Shown here: positions 45,299 to 53,848 of the stretch, piece by piece
Position numbering within the stretch: position 1 is the first letter of the stretch
How the letters are laid out: every line of letters starts with the position of its first letter
From: Sporomusa sp. KB1
GTDB taxonomy: Bacteria; Bacillota; Negativicutes; Sporomusales; Sporomusaceae
Assembly (NCBI RefSeq): GCF_007830295.1
Contig: NZ_VLKC01000001.1
Coordinates: forward strand, 391,773-455,772
Reading direction: 5' to 3'
DNA: 64,000 nt
Position numbers and translations under genes: made by a program
The notes under the pieces: generated by a model
Databases searched by the model: none
What the model was told of the DNA's origin: nothing
What the model saw: only the letters and a program-made list of their open reading frames with translations

Positions 45299-46405
45299 TC
45301 ACTCATTTGTATTTCCTATAACGAAGTTTTTCAAGTAATTTGTCACATTGTTTCTGAACCGCGGAATATCGCTGCTGTATACGCTCAGTGGATCTGTCAC
45401 CTTCCCCTTTGCCAGCTCTCGCAACACTTTCACGCTATCACCCGCACCACCGCCGCCATGAGTTACGACTGGCACAATGGTCTTTCCCTCGAAATCATAT
45501 GCCTGCATAAAACTGGCCACCGGCCGGGGAAGCGTCCCCCACCACAAAGGATAAACCAGTACAATCGTATCATACTGTGCCAAATCCGGCGGCTTATGCT
45601 TCAGAACAGGAAAGCTCTGATTCGCTAGCTCATCCCCCGCAATCTTAGTGGTTTCATTATAACTGGCAGGATAGTTTTTCTCTGTCTGAATCGATGCAAT
45701 ATCTCCGCCTATTGCATTCTGTATCATCATAGCTAAAACCTGAGAATTTCCATAAAGAGCTCCATTTTCCTTCAGCAAAGAAGCACCAGATACGGCATCC
45801 ACTTGCTCAGGAAAATCAGTATTGCCTACCCGGCTAAAATATACAGTCAACACCTTGCCGGAGAAATCAACTTTTTCACCCGCAATGGTCTCTTGCAGAT
45901 TTATATTTACCGGATGATACCAACGTTCTATATAGGGCAGGCCAAAGATGCCGCCAATCATCAGCACAAGTGCCAATCCGGTCAAATAACAGAATTTTTT
46001 TCCCTGCATATACCTCCCCATATGCATGAGCACATGGAAAAGCAATGCTGCCATGGCAGCAATTGCAGCACCTAGATGCAGAGCGCGAACATTCCAGTCG
46101 GAAAGGAACCTTATATTAGGAAACAAATGTGTCGACATTGCGACTCCGCTAATTCCCAGTACCAAAACACTGATACCGAAAACGCCAATAACCACAACGC
46201 CTGCTATCCTTTTCCGACTATACCTGCCTCGGCCAACATTCATGTAATAGTCTTTATTGAGCACATTATGAATAATGAGCAGAACAAAAAAGACACAGCC
46301 CAATATTTCATGAATACGGCTCGCAGAAGCCATAAAGCCGGCTTCATAAAAGAACAGCCCCAGCAATATCACATCGATAAATTTCTTAATAGCATTTTTC
46401 CCCAT
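45299..46405 (-). CDS. Membrane cytochrome-b561-like (DUF4405) / flavodoxin fusion
   Basis: The 368-residue protein has about five hydrophobic helices in residues 1-160 with histidines that could ligate heme (RIHEILGCVFFVLLIIHNVL, ALHLGAAIAAMAALLFHVLM), then a full flavodoxin domain: LTVYFSRVGNTDFPEQ, IVLVYPLWWGTLPRPVASFM, VPVVTHGGGGAGDSVK. With five spans and a cytoplasmic N-terminus the flavodoxin would face outside. The combination suggests electron transfer between membrane (heme or quinone) and an external flavin. It follows the cupin pseudogene by 54 bp and precedes the SDR gene. Confidence 0.82.
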   Translation of the reverse strand: MGKNAIKKFIDVILLGLFFYEAGFMASASRIHEILGCVFFVLLIIHNVLNKDYYMNVGRGRYSRKRIAGVVVIGVFGISVLVLGISGVAMSTHLFPNIRFLSDWNVRALHLGAAIAAMAALLFHVLMHMGRYMQGKKFCYLTGLALVLMIGGIFGLPYIERWYHPVNINLQETIAGEKVDFSGKVLTVYFSRVGNTDFPEQVDAVSGASLLKENGALYGNSQVLAMMIQNAIGGDIASIQTEKNYPASYNETTKIAGDELANQSFPVLKHKPPDLAQYDTIVLVYPLWWGTLPRPVASFMQAYDFEGKTIVPVVTHGGGGAGDSVKVLRELAKGKVTDPLSVYSSDIPRFRNNVTNYLKNFVIGNTNE

Positions 46406-46458
46406 ATCATCATCCTGCTAAAATACTTTACCCGTAAATAACTTATTCTAATATCATT

Positions 46459-46776
46459 TTATTTTAGTTTGCCATACACTTCGTCATCCACCGGTTCCAG
46501 CCATTCATTGGAACTATCTTCTGCAGGCACTTCCACAGCCAGATTAGAAAACCAGCTGTCGCAGGCTGCTCCATGCCAGTGTTTTACTTCCGGCGGAATA
46601 TTTACCCATCTCCCTGACGCAGCTCTAAAGCTTCTTTTCCCCATTCCTGATAATAGCCCCGACCGCCTGTTACTAACAGAATCTACCCGCCTTTATGATG
46701 AATATGCCAGTTATCCCGGCAGTTTATCTCCGATAGAAAAAATGACTCCTTTACTTAAATCCGTTGTTTCACTCAT
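46459..46776 (-). pseudogene. Cytosolic cupin, frameshifted
   Basis: From ATG 46776 (SD AGGAGG) the frame reads MSETTDLSKGVIFSIGDKLP and stops. In shifted frames it continues NWHIHHKGG and ILLVTGGRGYYQEWGKEALE, and finally NIPPEVKHWHGAACDSWFSN to the stop at 46459. Together this is a ~105-residue cupin of the kind paired with CMD proteins, broken by two or three indels and a stop. It lies between the CMD gene and the fusion gene of the operon. Confidence 0.78.
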
Positions 46777-46828
46777 GTATATGCCTCCTATTCTTTTCGT
46801 TCGGTCGTGTTTTACCTGTAAAAACCTT

Positions 46829-47596
46829 TTACTTATTTTCCTCCATCCGGGTCGTAGCTTCATTGACACATCGAAGTGCATTCAAGCTTCTTGGGTATCC
46901 GATATACGGCAGACACTGGGATATGATTTTAATTAAAAACTGCTTGTCATTGCCAATACGCATGTTTGCCACTGCATGACTGGTAAGCTGTGGTTCACAG
47001 CCACCCTGTGCGGACAGAAAGCAAAAGGTAATCATCTCACGCATTTTGGAATCAAGGCCTGTACGGGTGTAATAATCTCCAAAGCAGTTATCTGCCAGCC
47101 AGTGATTAATATGGCGCGATTCCTCCGGTCCTGATTTATAAAACTCTGCCATTTGAGGGCCGAAAATGTCTACCTGCGCCTGGATTCCCTTTTCCAGACG
47201 GTTTTCTGTCGTTGTGGTTACCTGCCCTTCCAGCGGCAGCTGAATGCCCTGCTCTACCAATACATCATTGGTAGCATGTAAAAAATCAAATACCCTTCCA
47301 ATGCCAAGATAGGCGACTGCCTGATATACCACCTCTTTTATTTCAACCGGCGTGACGCCGAAATTTAGGGCCGCCTTCATTATCGCCTTGTATTCATTCA
47401 CGCACTGTGCACCAACAAGTGTTGCCAGAATCGCTATCATCCGCGTGCAGTCATCCAGGTCATCACTGTTTACGACTTCATCAAAAGCAAAGTTGTCAAA
47501 CCGCTCAATAAATTCCGGATCTGTTTCTAAAAATTTCGATACATCCACAGGAAACATTCTTTCATGATACTTCCTGGAAAACTCCGTAATTGCCAT
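46829..47596 (-). CDS. Carboxymuconolactone-decarboxylase-family protein (cytosolic)
   Basis: The 255-residue protein has two CMD/AhpD-like repeats (DDCTRMIAILATLVGAQCVN with FGVTPVEIKEVVYQAVAYLG, and LDSKMREMITFCFLSAQGGC). There is no signal peptide, unlike its relative at 39133. It is the first gene of the operon 47596-44453, with two MerR-type promoters upstream. Biochemical role unknown; similar proteins are often paired with cupins and flavodoxins in electrophile responses. Confidence 0.87.
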   Translation of the reverse strand: MAITEFSRKYHERMFPVDVSKFLETDPEFIERFDNFAFDEVVNSDDLDDCTRMIAILATLVGAQCVNEYKAIMKAALNFGVTPVEIKEVVYQAVAYLGIGRVFDFLHATNDVLVEQGIQLPLEGQVTTTTENRLEKGIQAQVDIFGPQMAEFYKSGPEESRHINHWLADNCFGDYYTRTGLDSKMREMITFCFLSAQGGCEPQLTSHAVANMRIGNDKQFLIKIISQCLPYIGYPRSLNALRCVNEATTRMEENK

Positions 47597-47634
47597 ACAT
47601 TTACCCCCTTCGTAACTGCTGTATTATTGTTTAA

Positions 47635-47665
47635 CGTTTAGTACTCGGAGTAAGCTCCAAGTCAA
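47635..47665 (-). promoter_or_regulatory. MerR-type promoter, proximal
   Basis: TTGACT followed by TGGAGCTTACTCCGAG, then TACTAAACG. The dyad matches that at 47748-47766; the -10 element is less clear (TACTAA with 16-bp or TAAACG with 19-bp spacing). Confidence 0.6.
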
Positions 47666-47741
47666 GATCGTTTTGCAGTTTGTAATAAATTCAGGTAGCA
47701 TAAAATATTAGCTATCTGCCTAATGTTTTTATATCACCGCC

Positions 47742-47772
47742 AGTATAGAACATGGAGTCCACTCCAAGTCAA
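47742..47772 (-). promoter_or_regulatory. MerR-type promoter, distal
   Basis: TTGACT, a 19-bp spacer with the dyad TGGAGTGGACTCCA, and a perfect TATACT -10. This is the clearest of the MerR-type sites in the window. Confidence 0.78.
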
Positions 47773-48022
47773 GTGTTTTTAATGGGAGTACATATCTTTT
47801 TTCTTTTTCGGCCTGCTCCCCTACCCAGACTACCGCATGACTTCCCGGCAGGCTACGGTTCTAAACTATTCAATGGTCAATAACGATTTCCGCTGGCTTT
47901 TGCGATCTACAAAACAGGGCCGTCGCACTTTGTTATGAAGTTTGAAAAGATTTAGTGTAAAAAAATTAAAATTCATATAAACATAATGAACTAATTCTTA
48001 CCCAAACAGTCTTTCGATCAAA

Positions 48023-48187
48023 TCAGCGAATATTAAAGTGTACGTCCCGGTGGTTCTTTGATGGTTCCGGCCCACCAACCTCTTGTACGAACTGGATATC
48101 TTGTGTGGTCATTTCCTGCGGCAATTCTTCCGTCATGTGCCCATCTTCAGATGCAAAGCCATCAAAAGTCGCCGAACGGATTAATGT
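48023..48187 (-). pseudogene. OYE-family ene-reductase remnant with internal deletion
   Basis: The frame reads TLIRSATFDGFASEDGHMTE, then EL joined directly to PQEMTTQDIQFVQEVG. The first part equals the N-terminal region of the ene-reductase at 49785-50867 (FIRSATHDGFADEKGHMTEE), the second its residues near 125-140 (PQEMTAQDIILVQQ). About 85 residues were deleted between them, and the rest of the gene is gone. Confidence 0.75.
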
Positions 48188-49023
48188 ATTGGGGGCCTAA
48201 ATTCACACGGAACATTGGTCTGACACAAGGAGCATCCTGCTGACGTTCCAGGCTTTCCCCCATAAGAAGCAGCTAATTTTTTCATCTCATCGCCATAAGC
48301 AAAACTTCTGCATTTTGTCTTATCATGCCCTTCTTGGGACAATGCCCCGGCGGGGCATCTTTTAATGCAGACTCCGCAAGTACCTTTACTAAAAAATAGA
48401 CAATTTGCATTATAAGGTCTGTCAGTTCGGCTATCCGGCGTAAGTTTTAATCCGGTTACGACAGACAGTAGCCGGACTGCAATCCCTTTTTCTGAGATGA
48501 ATCCTTCATTTAAACTAAACGTTCCCAAGCCCGCAGCATAGGCTATATGACGCTCTGACCAATTCGAACCTAACGCCAAATCAGGACCGAAAGGTTTCAT
48601 CACGAACCATTTCGCAATAGTGGGTGCTACTGTTCTATAGCCCTGCTTATTTAAATAAGTTTCTATGTGTTCTGCTAGCTTTGGAAGGAACAGATGACCG
48701 AAAGAATTGAACAAAGCCCATTCCTTTGACGGCCCTTCTGTTTGAGGCCGGTTGGATATTCTAATTTTTTCATTGATTGGCAAAAGAATGCTGATCACGG
48801 TTCCTCCGGAATAGGTGCCCTGTCCAAAAGCCAATTCAAACGCTTCCTTTGGGGTAAGGTGCTCAGGATAAAGAAGCTTTTTATATTCCTCAAATAATGA
48901 ATCATCAGCAGATGCGTATTGAATAAGCGGTTCATCATAATAATGATCTTTCGTTTCAGCAGACCAGTTTTCTACGCTCTCTGAAATATATCGAATAATT
49001 TCAGCTCTAATTATCTCTTTCAT
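48181..49023 (-). CDS. QueG-like double-cluster Fe-S protein
   Basis: The 280-residue protein has the C-terminal 2[4Fe-4S] region of epoxyqueuosine-reductase-like proteins: CGVCIKRCPAGAL, a single C in KTKCRSFAYG and CSLCQTNVPCEFRPP. The N-terminal half resembles the cobalamin-binding part only weakly (GTFSLNEGFISEKGIAVRLL). Stand-alone relatives often pair with flavin enzymes as reductase components, and the ene-reductase at 49785 is nearby; true queuosine function is doubtful. ATG 49023 lies ~120 bp downstream of the DUF3786 gene end. Confidence 0.78.
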   Translation of the reverse strand: MKEIIRAEIIRYISESVENWSAETKDHYYDEPLIQYASADDSLFEEYKKLLYPEHLTPKEAFELAFGQGTYSGGTVISILLPINEKIRISNRPQTEGPSKEWALFNSFGHLFLPKLAEHIETYLNKQGYRTVAPTIAKWFVMKPFGPDLALGSNWSERHIAYAAGLGTFSLNEGFISEKGIAVRLLSVVTGLKLTPDSRTDRPYNANCLFFSKGTCGVCIKRCPAGALSQEGHDKTKCRSFAYGDEMKKLAASYGGKPGTSAGCSLCQTNVPCEFRPPIH

Positions 49024-49141
49024 AAATTACTCCCCTCTCAATTTCTGATAATTGGGCAGATAACGCAACAGTGTACATACACTAATCAAGCCGCATGCAA
49101 CCTTTATCCTGCTGTAATAGGTGCTGGAGATAACGGCTTGC

Positions 49142-49771
49142 TTACACCCATCCAGTTGTGTCTCCGGTTTGGGCGGTCATAAGCATCGCTTTTACAAGGC
49201 ATCCCTCTAAAAAAGCCAGACATTCAAATTCCAAATACAATGAAGCATTTTTATCAAATAAGATCCGAACTTCGCAGGGAAATTCATCGTCTTCCTCATG
49301 ATAAATAATTTGAAGAGGAATTTTCGGCAATACTTGCAGGAGCCATGAATAGCCGCCTGATTTCAGCTTGCCATTAAAAACCCCACCTAACCTGCACATT
49401 GTTTCACTGAAGGCTTCATAGTTCCCACTAAAGGTTTTACCGAGCGGATCGGTCATCCATTTTATATCGGTACTGAATATAATTTCTGTGCCGGTATGAT
49501 AAGAAATCGGCACATAGGAAAATGCAGGTTCACCTGCGCCTGGGGACAATGTATAATAAGCCAGCACACTGCGGTTGTTAACATTAACCGACTTACCGTC
49601 AGTCGGATTAACGCCGCGGGAACTAATCTCATATTCTCGACCCAGAAAATTGACAGATAAGGTACCATCCGGCCGGAGCGATAGACCAAGCCGTTCGGCA
49701 ACTTCTAAAAAATCGCATTTGCGCAATTGGGGAATGAGGCCTTTATAAATTTGTTCATAGCCACTACCCAT
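49142..49771 (-). CDS. DUF3786-domain protein
   Basis: The ~209-residue protein starts at ATG 49771 after AAAGGAG. It has the DUF3786 pattern: CDFLEVAERLGLSLRPDGTL, FLGREYEISSRG, and a YYTLSPGAGEPAFSYVPISY region with later LGKTFSGNYEAFSE. Relatives occur in acetogens and other anaerobes, often beside corrinoid or Fe-S proteins. It follows the ene-reductase gene with ~13 bp between, so the two are an operon. Function unknown. Confidence 0.8.
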   Translation of the reverse strand: MGSGYEQIYKGLIPQLRKCDFLEVAERLGLSLRPDGTLSVNFLGREYEISSRGVNPTDGKSVNVNNRSVLAYYTLSPGAGEPAFSYVPISYHTGTEIIFSTDIKWMTDPLGKTFSGNYEAFSETMCRLGGVFNGKLKSGGYSWLLQVLPKIPLQIIYHEEDDEFPCEVRILFDKNASLYLEFECLAFLEGCLVKAMLMTAQTGDTTGWV

Positions 49772-49784
49772 AAAATACTCCTTT

Positions 49785-50867
49785 CTATTTTTGATTAAAA
49801 ATACATCTCGTTCCGTCAAGACGAAAACATTTAGTACATGACACACATTTGGAACGGCCAAGATCTCCGCTCTGCCAGCGTTTTATCAGATCACTTTCAC
49901 GAATCAACGGCCGGCAGAAGGAAAAGTATTCAATCGTAGTTTGCTTGAGAATCTCCATCAGGGCGGCAAAATCCCGGTTACCGCCCACCAGTATCACTGG
50001 TACATTGATTTCGCCGGCAATTTCCGCCGCATAGGTTCGAAAGTACGATCCCTGTTCCGCCGTAATCGTCCGGATCGTCCCCTCGCCAGGCCGCGACGAG
50101 CTTATGCCGCCGCTGACTTCAATTGCATTCACGCCGAGTTCGGCCAATTTATGGCACACATATTTGCAGTCGGCAAAGGTCAGTCCCTGCTCCATGAAAT
50201 CATCACAGTTGATTTTGATAAGAACCGGATAGTCCGGACCCACCTTGTCTCTGATTGCCTGATAGGTTTCGCGAACCATTCTTGTCCTGTTCTCGATATT
50301 ACCGCCATATTCGTCGCTTCTCCGGTTATAATAGGGAGTTAGGAATTTGCTTAAAAGGTAGCCATGGGCCACATGCAGCTGAACACCGTCGAACCCTGCC
50401 TTCTTGGCCCGGAGAGCCGCCTCGGCGAAAGCTTGCTGAACAAGGATGATGTCCTGCGCAGTCATTTCCTGAGGAGTGGTTTTAAAACCCAGGTCTGTCA
50501 CTGCGCTTGGCCCCCACATAACTTTTCCGCTTGTACTGGGAGAAGTTTGAGAGCCAAGACTAACTATTTGAAGAATAATCTTTGCATTATACCGATGGCT
50601 CATCTCCGTTAGCCTTTTATATTCTTCGATAAATGAATCATCGTAGATGCCCATCTGACCTGGATATGGTTCTTCTAAATCACTTACATAGGTCAGACCG
50701 GTAATAATGGCGCCGACTCCGCCCTTTGCCAGATTCTCATAAATCTGAAACAGTTCTTCTGTCATATGCCCCTTTTCATCCGCAAAACCATCATGAGTAG
50801 CCGAACGGATAAATCTGTTTTTTAGCGTCATCCCTGCTAATTGTGTCTGGTCAAACAATGATTTCAT
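49785..50867 (-). CDS. NADH:flavin oxidoreductase (Old Yellow Enzyme family)
   Basis: The 360-residue ene-reductase has the OYE barrel motifs: KNRFIRSATHDGFA, GVQLHVAHGYLLSKFLTPYY with NRRSDEYGGNIENRTRMV, and PVILVGGNRDF, plus C-terminal cysteines (CVSCTKCFRLDGTRC) that may bind an Fe-S cluster. It would reduce activated C=C bonds. It forms an operon with DUF3786. A hairpin GCCATACA ... TGTATGGC ~55 bp upstream may be an operator. Confidence 0.88.
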   Translation of the reverse strand: MKSLFDQTQLAGMTLKNRFIRSATHDGFADEKGHMTEELFQIYENLAKGGVGAIITGLTYVSDLEEPYPGQMGIYDDSFIEEYKRLTEMSHRYNAKIILQIVSLGSQTSPSTSGKVMWGPSAVTDLGFKTTPQEMTAQDIILVQQAFAEAALRAKKAGFDGVQLHVAHGYLLSKFLTPYYNRRSDEYGGNIENRTRMVRETYQAIRDKVGPDYPVLIKINCDDFMEQGLTFADCKYVCHKLAELGVNAIEVSGGISSSRPGEGTIRTITAEQGSYFRTYAAEIAGEINVPVILVGGNRDFAALMEILKQTTIEYFSFCRPLIRESDLIKRWQSGDLGRSKCVSCTKCFRLDGTRCIFNQK

Positions 50868-50921
50868 TTTGATCTCACTCCTTTTGATATTTTGAACCGT
50901 TAAACTGCCTTAGGATTTCCG

Positions 50922-50946
50922 GCCATACATGGCACTCTTGTATGGC
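50922..50946. promoter_or_regulatory. Inverted repeat upstream of the ene-reductase
   Basis: GCCATACA / TGTATGGC (8-bp perfect arms, 9-nt spacer), 55-80 bp upstream of the ene-reductase start. It could be an operator for the nearby MarR protein or another regulator. Confidence 0.4.
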
Positions 50947-51115
50947 ATATAAAAGCAAGCTTGTCATTTCAATTCGTTAATTAATAAACCCCTCTTAAGG
51001 CAACCTAACCGGGCAAAATTTTCATGCAAATAAAACAGCAATACTGGTCAGTAATAAAAATAGCAATTTCTCCAGAATTCATACGCTCACCCTCTTTACC
51101 ATATTTTTTATGTTT

Positions 51116-51501
51116 TCAAAATACTGACCTGATTTTGGACTTGCAATCATTCCTCAATTTTCCATTAGGGCTCCACCCTTTGTCTGCTGCATCCTTTCCT
51201 GCTTTCGTCAGCATTATCTCCCGGGTACGCGAATCTTTGCCAGGGTTGACAACGATAAATCCCGCCTCAAGCAAAGGTTTCATATTACGGTTCAGAGTAG
51301 TCCGGTCAATACGCATCCTGCCAGTTCATTCATAGTAGTTGGCTTTAGCATTTCAAGATGTCGTAGAAGCGACAGCCGGGCAACGGTTAATCCGCTAGGC
51401 TTTAGTACGTCATCATAAAATTGGGTAACTACCCGAGAAGCCCGGCGGATGTTCATACAGTAACATACGCCGGGAGGTTTGGGATAAATTTTATCGTTCA
51501 T
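51116..51501 (-). pseudogene. MarR-family regulator with frameshift
   Basis: The first part encodes CMNIRRASRVVTQFYDDVLK, LTVARLSLLRHLEMLKPTTM and NELAG, then enters the wrong frame. The next frame gives MRIDRTTLNRNMKPLLEAGF and GKDSRTREIMLTKAGKDA, the MarR recognition helix and wing. One extra base near 51310-51316 would join them. The C-terminal helix (after DAADKGWS) also looks altered. It is either a recent pseudogene or a sequencing error. The start region has a palindrome TATGTGTATATACGCATA (51528-51545) that could be its operator. Confidence 0.75.
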
Positions 51502-51527
51502 GATAATTACCCTTCAGTCTTTTTGTT

Positions 51528-51545
51528 TATGTGTATATACGCATA
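51528..51545. promoter_or_regulatory. Palindrome upstream of marR
   Basis: TATGTGTATATACGCATA is a near-perfect 18-bp palindrome 27 bp before the MarR start codon, the usual position for a MarR autoregulatory site. Confidence 0.5.
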
Positions 51546-51674
51546 TTTTTGTTTATTATACTATTTTTACCTACACCGTATTAAGCGCTCCTTTTGCCCT
51601 GTCGACAAAATACCTGATAAGTCATTTGGTGTAAAGGTGTTCACTCACATTCGATTCTTCCTTGATACTATGCC

Positions 51675-51724
51675 ATAAAGGTGTATATACACCGTTTCGG
51701 CACTACGCGCATATACACCTTTAT
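51675..51724. terminator. Hairpin terminator downstream of DUF2115
   Basis: Perfect 14-bp arms ATAAAGGTGTATAT / ATATACACCTTTAT flank a 22-nt loop; T-rich on both sides. It lies 36 bp after the DUF2115 stop. Confidence 0.7.
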
Positions 51725-51759
51725 TTCATCGTGCTTTCCCTTCACAAGGCGTCAATTAT

Positions 51760-52242
51760 TCAAATGTATCTTAAACACTTTGCAATACAATATTCGCACA
51801 AGGACCTGTCACTCAGTATATACTTACTTTTGGCAGGACAATAATAATTATTATCTTGTTCAATGATCTTCTGATTATCGCTAAAAAGCATGCCCGGAGG
51901 ATGCAGTGGTTTTCTTGCGACAAAAGTTAAATAGGTTGATATAATCCGAATATATTCCTTAAAATCGGGTTGATCAGGTATATGGTCATCCATATATTGA
52001 TTGATTCGAAGAGTAAAGTCTTCAAGCTTGTTGGAATCGATTTCTTCCGACATAATGACACAGTTTCGGTTTTTGATTTCAGAGAATATCTCCAGGTTAT
52101 ACTTGGCAACAGATTGGATTATATATTGAGCACTTCCCAGTGGGCTCTGTTTCTCATCATATTCGTTTACCTGTGTCAAATATTCAGAATCGATGTTGTC
52201 CGCTTCTCCTTTTAATGCAAGGAACAGTTCCCAAGAATTCAT
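51760..52242 (-). CDS. DUF2115 (UPF0305)-like protein
   Basis: The ~160-residue product (start ATG 52242, SD GAGGAG) ends with a conserved segment: KPLHPPGMLFSDNQKI, YYCPAKSKYILSDRSLCEYC and IAKCLRYI. This cysteine-containing tail matches UPF0305/DUF2115, a family I know mainly from methanogenic archaea. The function is unknown; the cysteines may bind a metal. It follows the TetR gene by 25 bp and is probably controlled by it. Confidence 0.7.
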   Translation of the reverse strand: MNSWELFLALKGEADNIDSEYLTQVNEYDEKQSPLGSAQYIIQSVAKYNLEIFSEIKNRNCVIMSEEIDSNKLEDFTLRINQYMDDHIPDQPDFKEYIRIISTYLTFVARKPLHPPGMLFSDNQKIIEQDNNYYCPAKSKYILSDRSLCEYCIAKCLRYI

Positions 52243-52267
52243 AGTTCTCCTCAATTTCAAACCAATA

Positions 52268-52846
52268 TTATAGTGAGAGACTTCCCTCAATTGCTTTCAG
52301 GTCTCTTCGGAGCTTCTCCAATTCATCAATATTTTTGCTTATTCTGTAGAATAACAGATATCCTTCATATATAGCCAAGGCATGATCGGCAATTAGGACT
52401 GCTTTTTCCTCAGATATCCCGGATCTTCTGAAGACATCGGCAAATATGCCTACAACTTTTTTTATCGATTCATAATATCTATCCGCAATATCCGGCTCCA
52501 AAAAAGCAATCTCCATGCCTAAAACAGCTAAAGGACAACCAAAGCTTTTTTTCTGTTTCGCTCTTTTTATCATATCGCCGATCAGTTTTTCAATAAAATC
52601 TTCCCATGTTCTGCCTTCTGCAGTTTTTGATATTTCGGATATTTTAATTCTGCTGTAGTAATCGGCGACTTCCATAGCCAACTCTTTTTTACTTGCGAAA
52701 TAAAAATAGAACGACCCTTTCGACACACCTGCTTTACTTAATATATCATTAATTCCGGTTGCATTATATCCGTTTTGCAGGAATAAATGAGCGGCACATT
52801 CAACTAAATGTTCTTTGGTCTTTTCCCCTTTGATATTTGGCCTCAC
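52268..52846 (-). CDS. TetR-family regulator
   Basis: The ~192-residue regulator starts at a GTG (52846) after GGAGG. The N-terminal TetR helix-turn-helix reads AHLFLQNGYNATGINDILSK followed by AGVSKGSFYFYFASKKELAM; the C-terminal ligand domain is of the YcdC/TetR_C_6-like type (SFGCPLAVLGMEIAF). It is divergent from azlCD and upstream of DUF2115. A half-palindromic ACCAACCGGTCTA at 52889-52904, in the intergenic region, is the likely operator. Confidence 0.88.
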   Translation of the reverse strand: MRPNIKGEKTKEHLVECAAHLFLQNGYNATGINDILSKAGVSKGSFYFYFASKKELAMEVADYYSRIKISEISKTAEGRTWEDFIEKLIGDMIKRAKQKKSFGCPLAVLGMEIAFLEPDIADRYYESIKKVVGIFADVFRRSGISEEKAVLIADHALAIYEGYLLFYRISKNIDELEKLRRDLKAIEGSLSL

Positions 52847-52888
52847 TAATCTTCCTCCATTACTTGGGTCGTAGTGCAAATCAAAAAT

Positions 52889-52904
52889 AAACCAACCGGT
52901 CTAA
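52889..52904. promoter_or_regulatory. Candidate TetR operator
   Basis: AAACCAACCGGTCTAA contains the ACCGGT core typical of TetR/YcdC-like operators, 43 bp upstream of the TetR start. Confidence 0.5.
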
Positions 52905-53131
52905 TTTGATAATACGGTAACCATCAAGTTTTGTCAACGAAATATTACTTCATCCTAAAAAAATATCATACTAAAATATGAAATCGTGTGAGGTCCATTA
53001 TTGTATTTGATGCACTGTACTTAATCTTTTAAAAATTGCAATACATACAATTCTATTATTGATTGCATGTATTTGTAATGTTAAAATTATAAATCATAAT
53101 ACCATTAAGCCGTTTAGGAGCACAAGAACAT

Positions 53132-53848
53132 ATGAAAAACAAAGAGAAAATAAAGATTGCATTTTACGCCGCATTTCCGTACACAGTACCCATTTTTGCA
53201 GGTTTTTTATTTCTTGGTATAGCCTACGGGATTTTTATGAATTCTTTAGGCTTCAGCGCAATGTATCCGGTTTTGATGAGCCTGACAATATTTGCAGGCT
53301 CTATGGAATTTGTGGCGGCAAATTTATTGCTCGGAGCCTTCGATCCAATAAACGCATTGTTGCTTACTTTGATGGTGAATGCACGCCATTTATTTTATGG
53401 CATTTCCATGCTGGATAAGTACAAGGGCACAGGGAAGAAAAAATTCTATCTGATTTTTGGACTGTGCGATGAATCTTTTTCGATCAATTGCACCGCTGAT
53501 ATTCCGCAAGATGTGGACAAGGGCTGGTTTATGTTCTTTGTTACGTTACTCAATCATTTATATTGGGTTTTGGGAGCTGCGATTGGCGGTGTTTTTGGCT
53601 CTCTCGTACAATTCAACACCGAAGGACTTGAGTTCATTATGACAGCTCTTTTTGTCGTCATATTTATCGAACAGTGGCTGAAAGAAAAAGCGCACTACAG
53701 TGCGCTTTTAGGGCTTGGGCTTTCGCTGGCCAGCCTTATTGTTTTCGGTGGCGAAAACTTCATCCTTCCTGCTATGGCCGCAATCTTAGGAATACTGACT
53801 GCACTTAGAAACTGGTTAGAGAAAGAAGGTGCTATTGCCTCACGATGA
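53132..53848 (+). CDS. azlC: AzlC-family branched-chain amino-acid exporter subunit
   Basis: The 238-residue membrane protein matches Azl[41 protein letters not shown], and [20 protein letters not shown]. AzlC and AzlD together export branched-chain amino acids or related compounds in Bacillus-type bacteria. It follows AGGAG and overlaps azlD by 4 bp (ATGA). It is divergent from the TetR gene, which may control it. Confidence 0.92.
   Translation: MKNKEKIKIAFYAAFPYTVPIFAGFLFLGIAYGIFMNSLGFSAMYPVLMSLTIFAGSMEFVAANLLLGAFDPINALLLTLMVNARHLFYGISMLDKYKGTGKKKFYLIFGLCDESFSINCTADIPQDVDKGWFMFFVTLLNHLYWVLGAAIGGVFGSLVQFNTEGLEFIMTALFVVIFIEQWLKEKAHYSALLGLGLSLASLIVFGGENFILPAMAAILGILTALRNWLEKEGAIASR

Larger units (their letters stand above)
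47597..48022. other. Promoter region upstream of the CMD operon
   Basis: This 426-bp gap contains two MerR-type promoter sequences (47635-47665 and 47742-47772). The remaining part to 48022 is without a recognisable gene; it has a GCCTGC ... GCAGGC inverted repeat around 47812-47855. Confidence 0.6.

Noticed and set aside
48181-49023. Naming the Fe-S protein queG
   Set aside because: Only the C-terminal double-cluster region agrees; the N-terminal cobalamin-binding half is divergent and the context is not queuosine synthesis.
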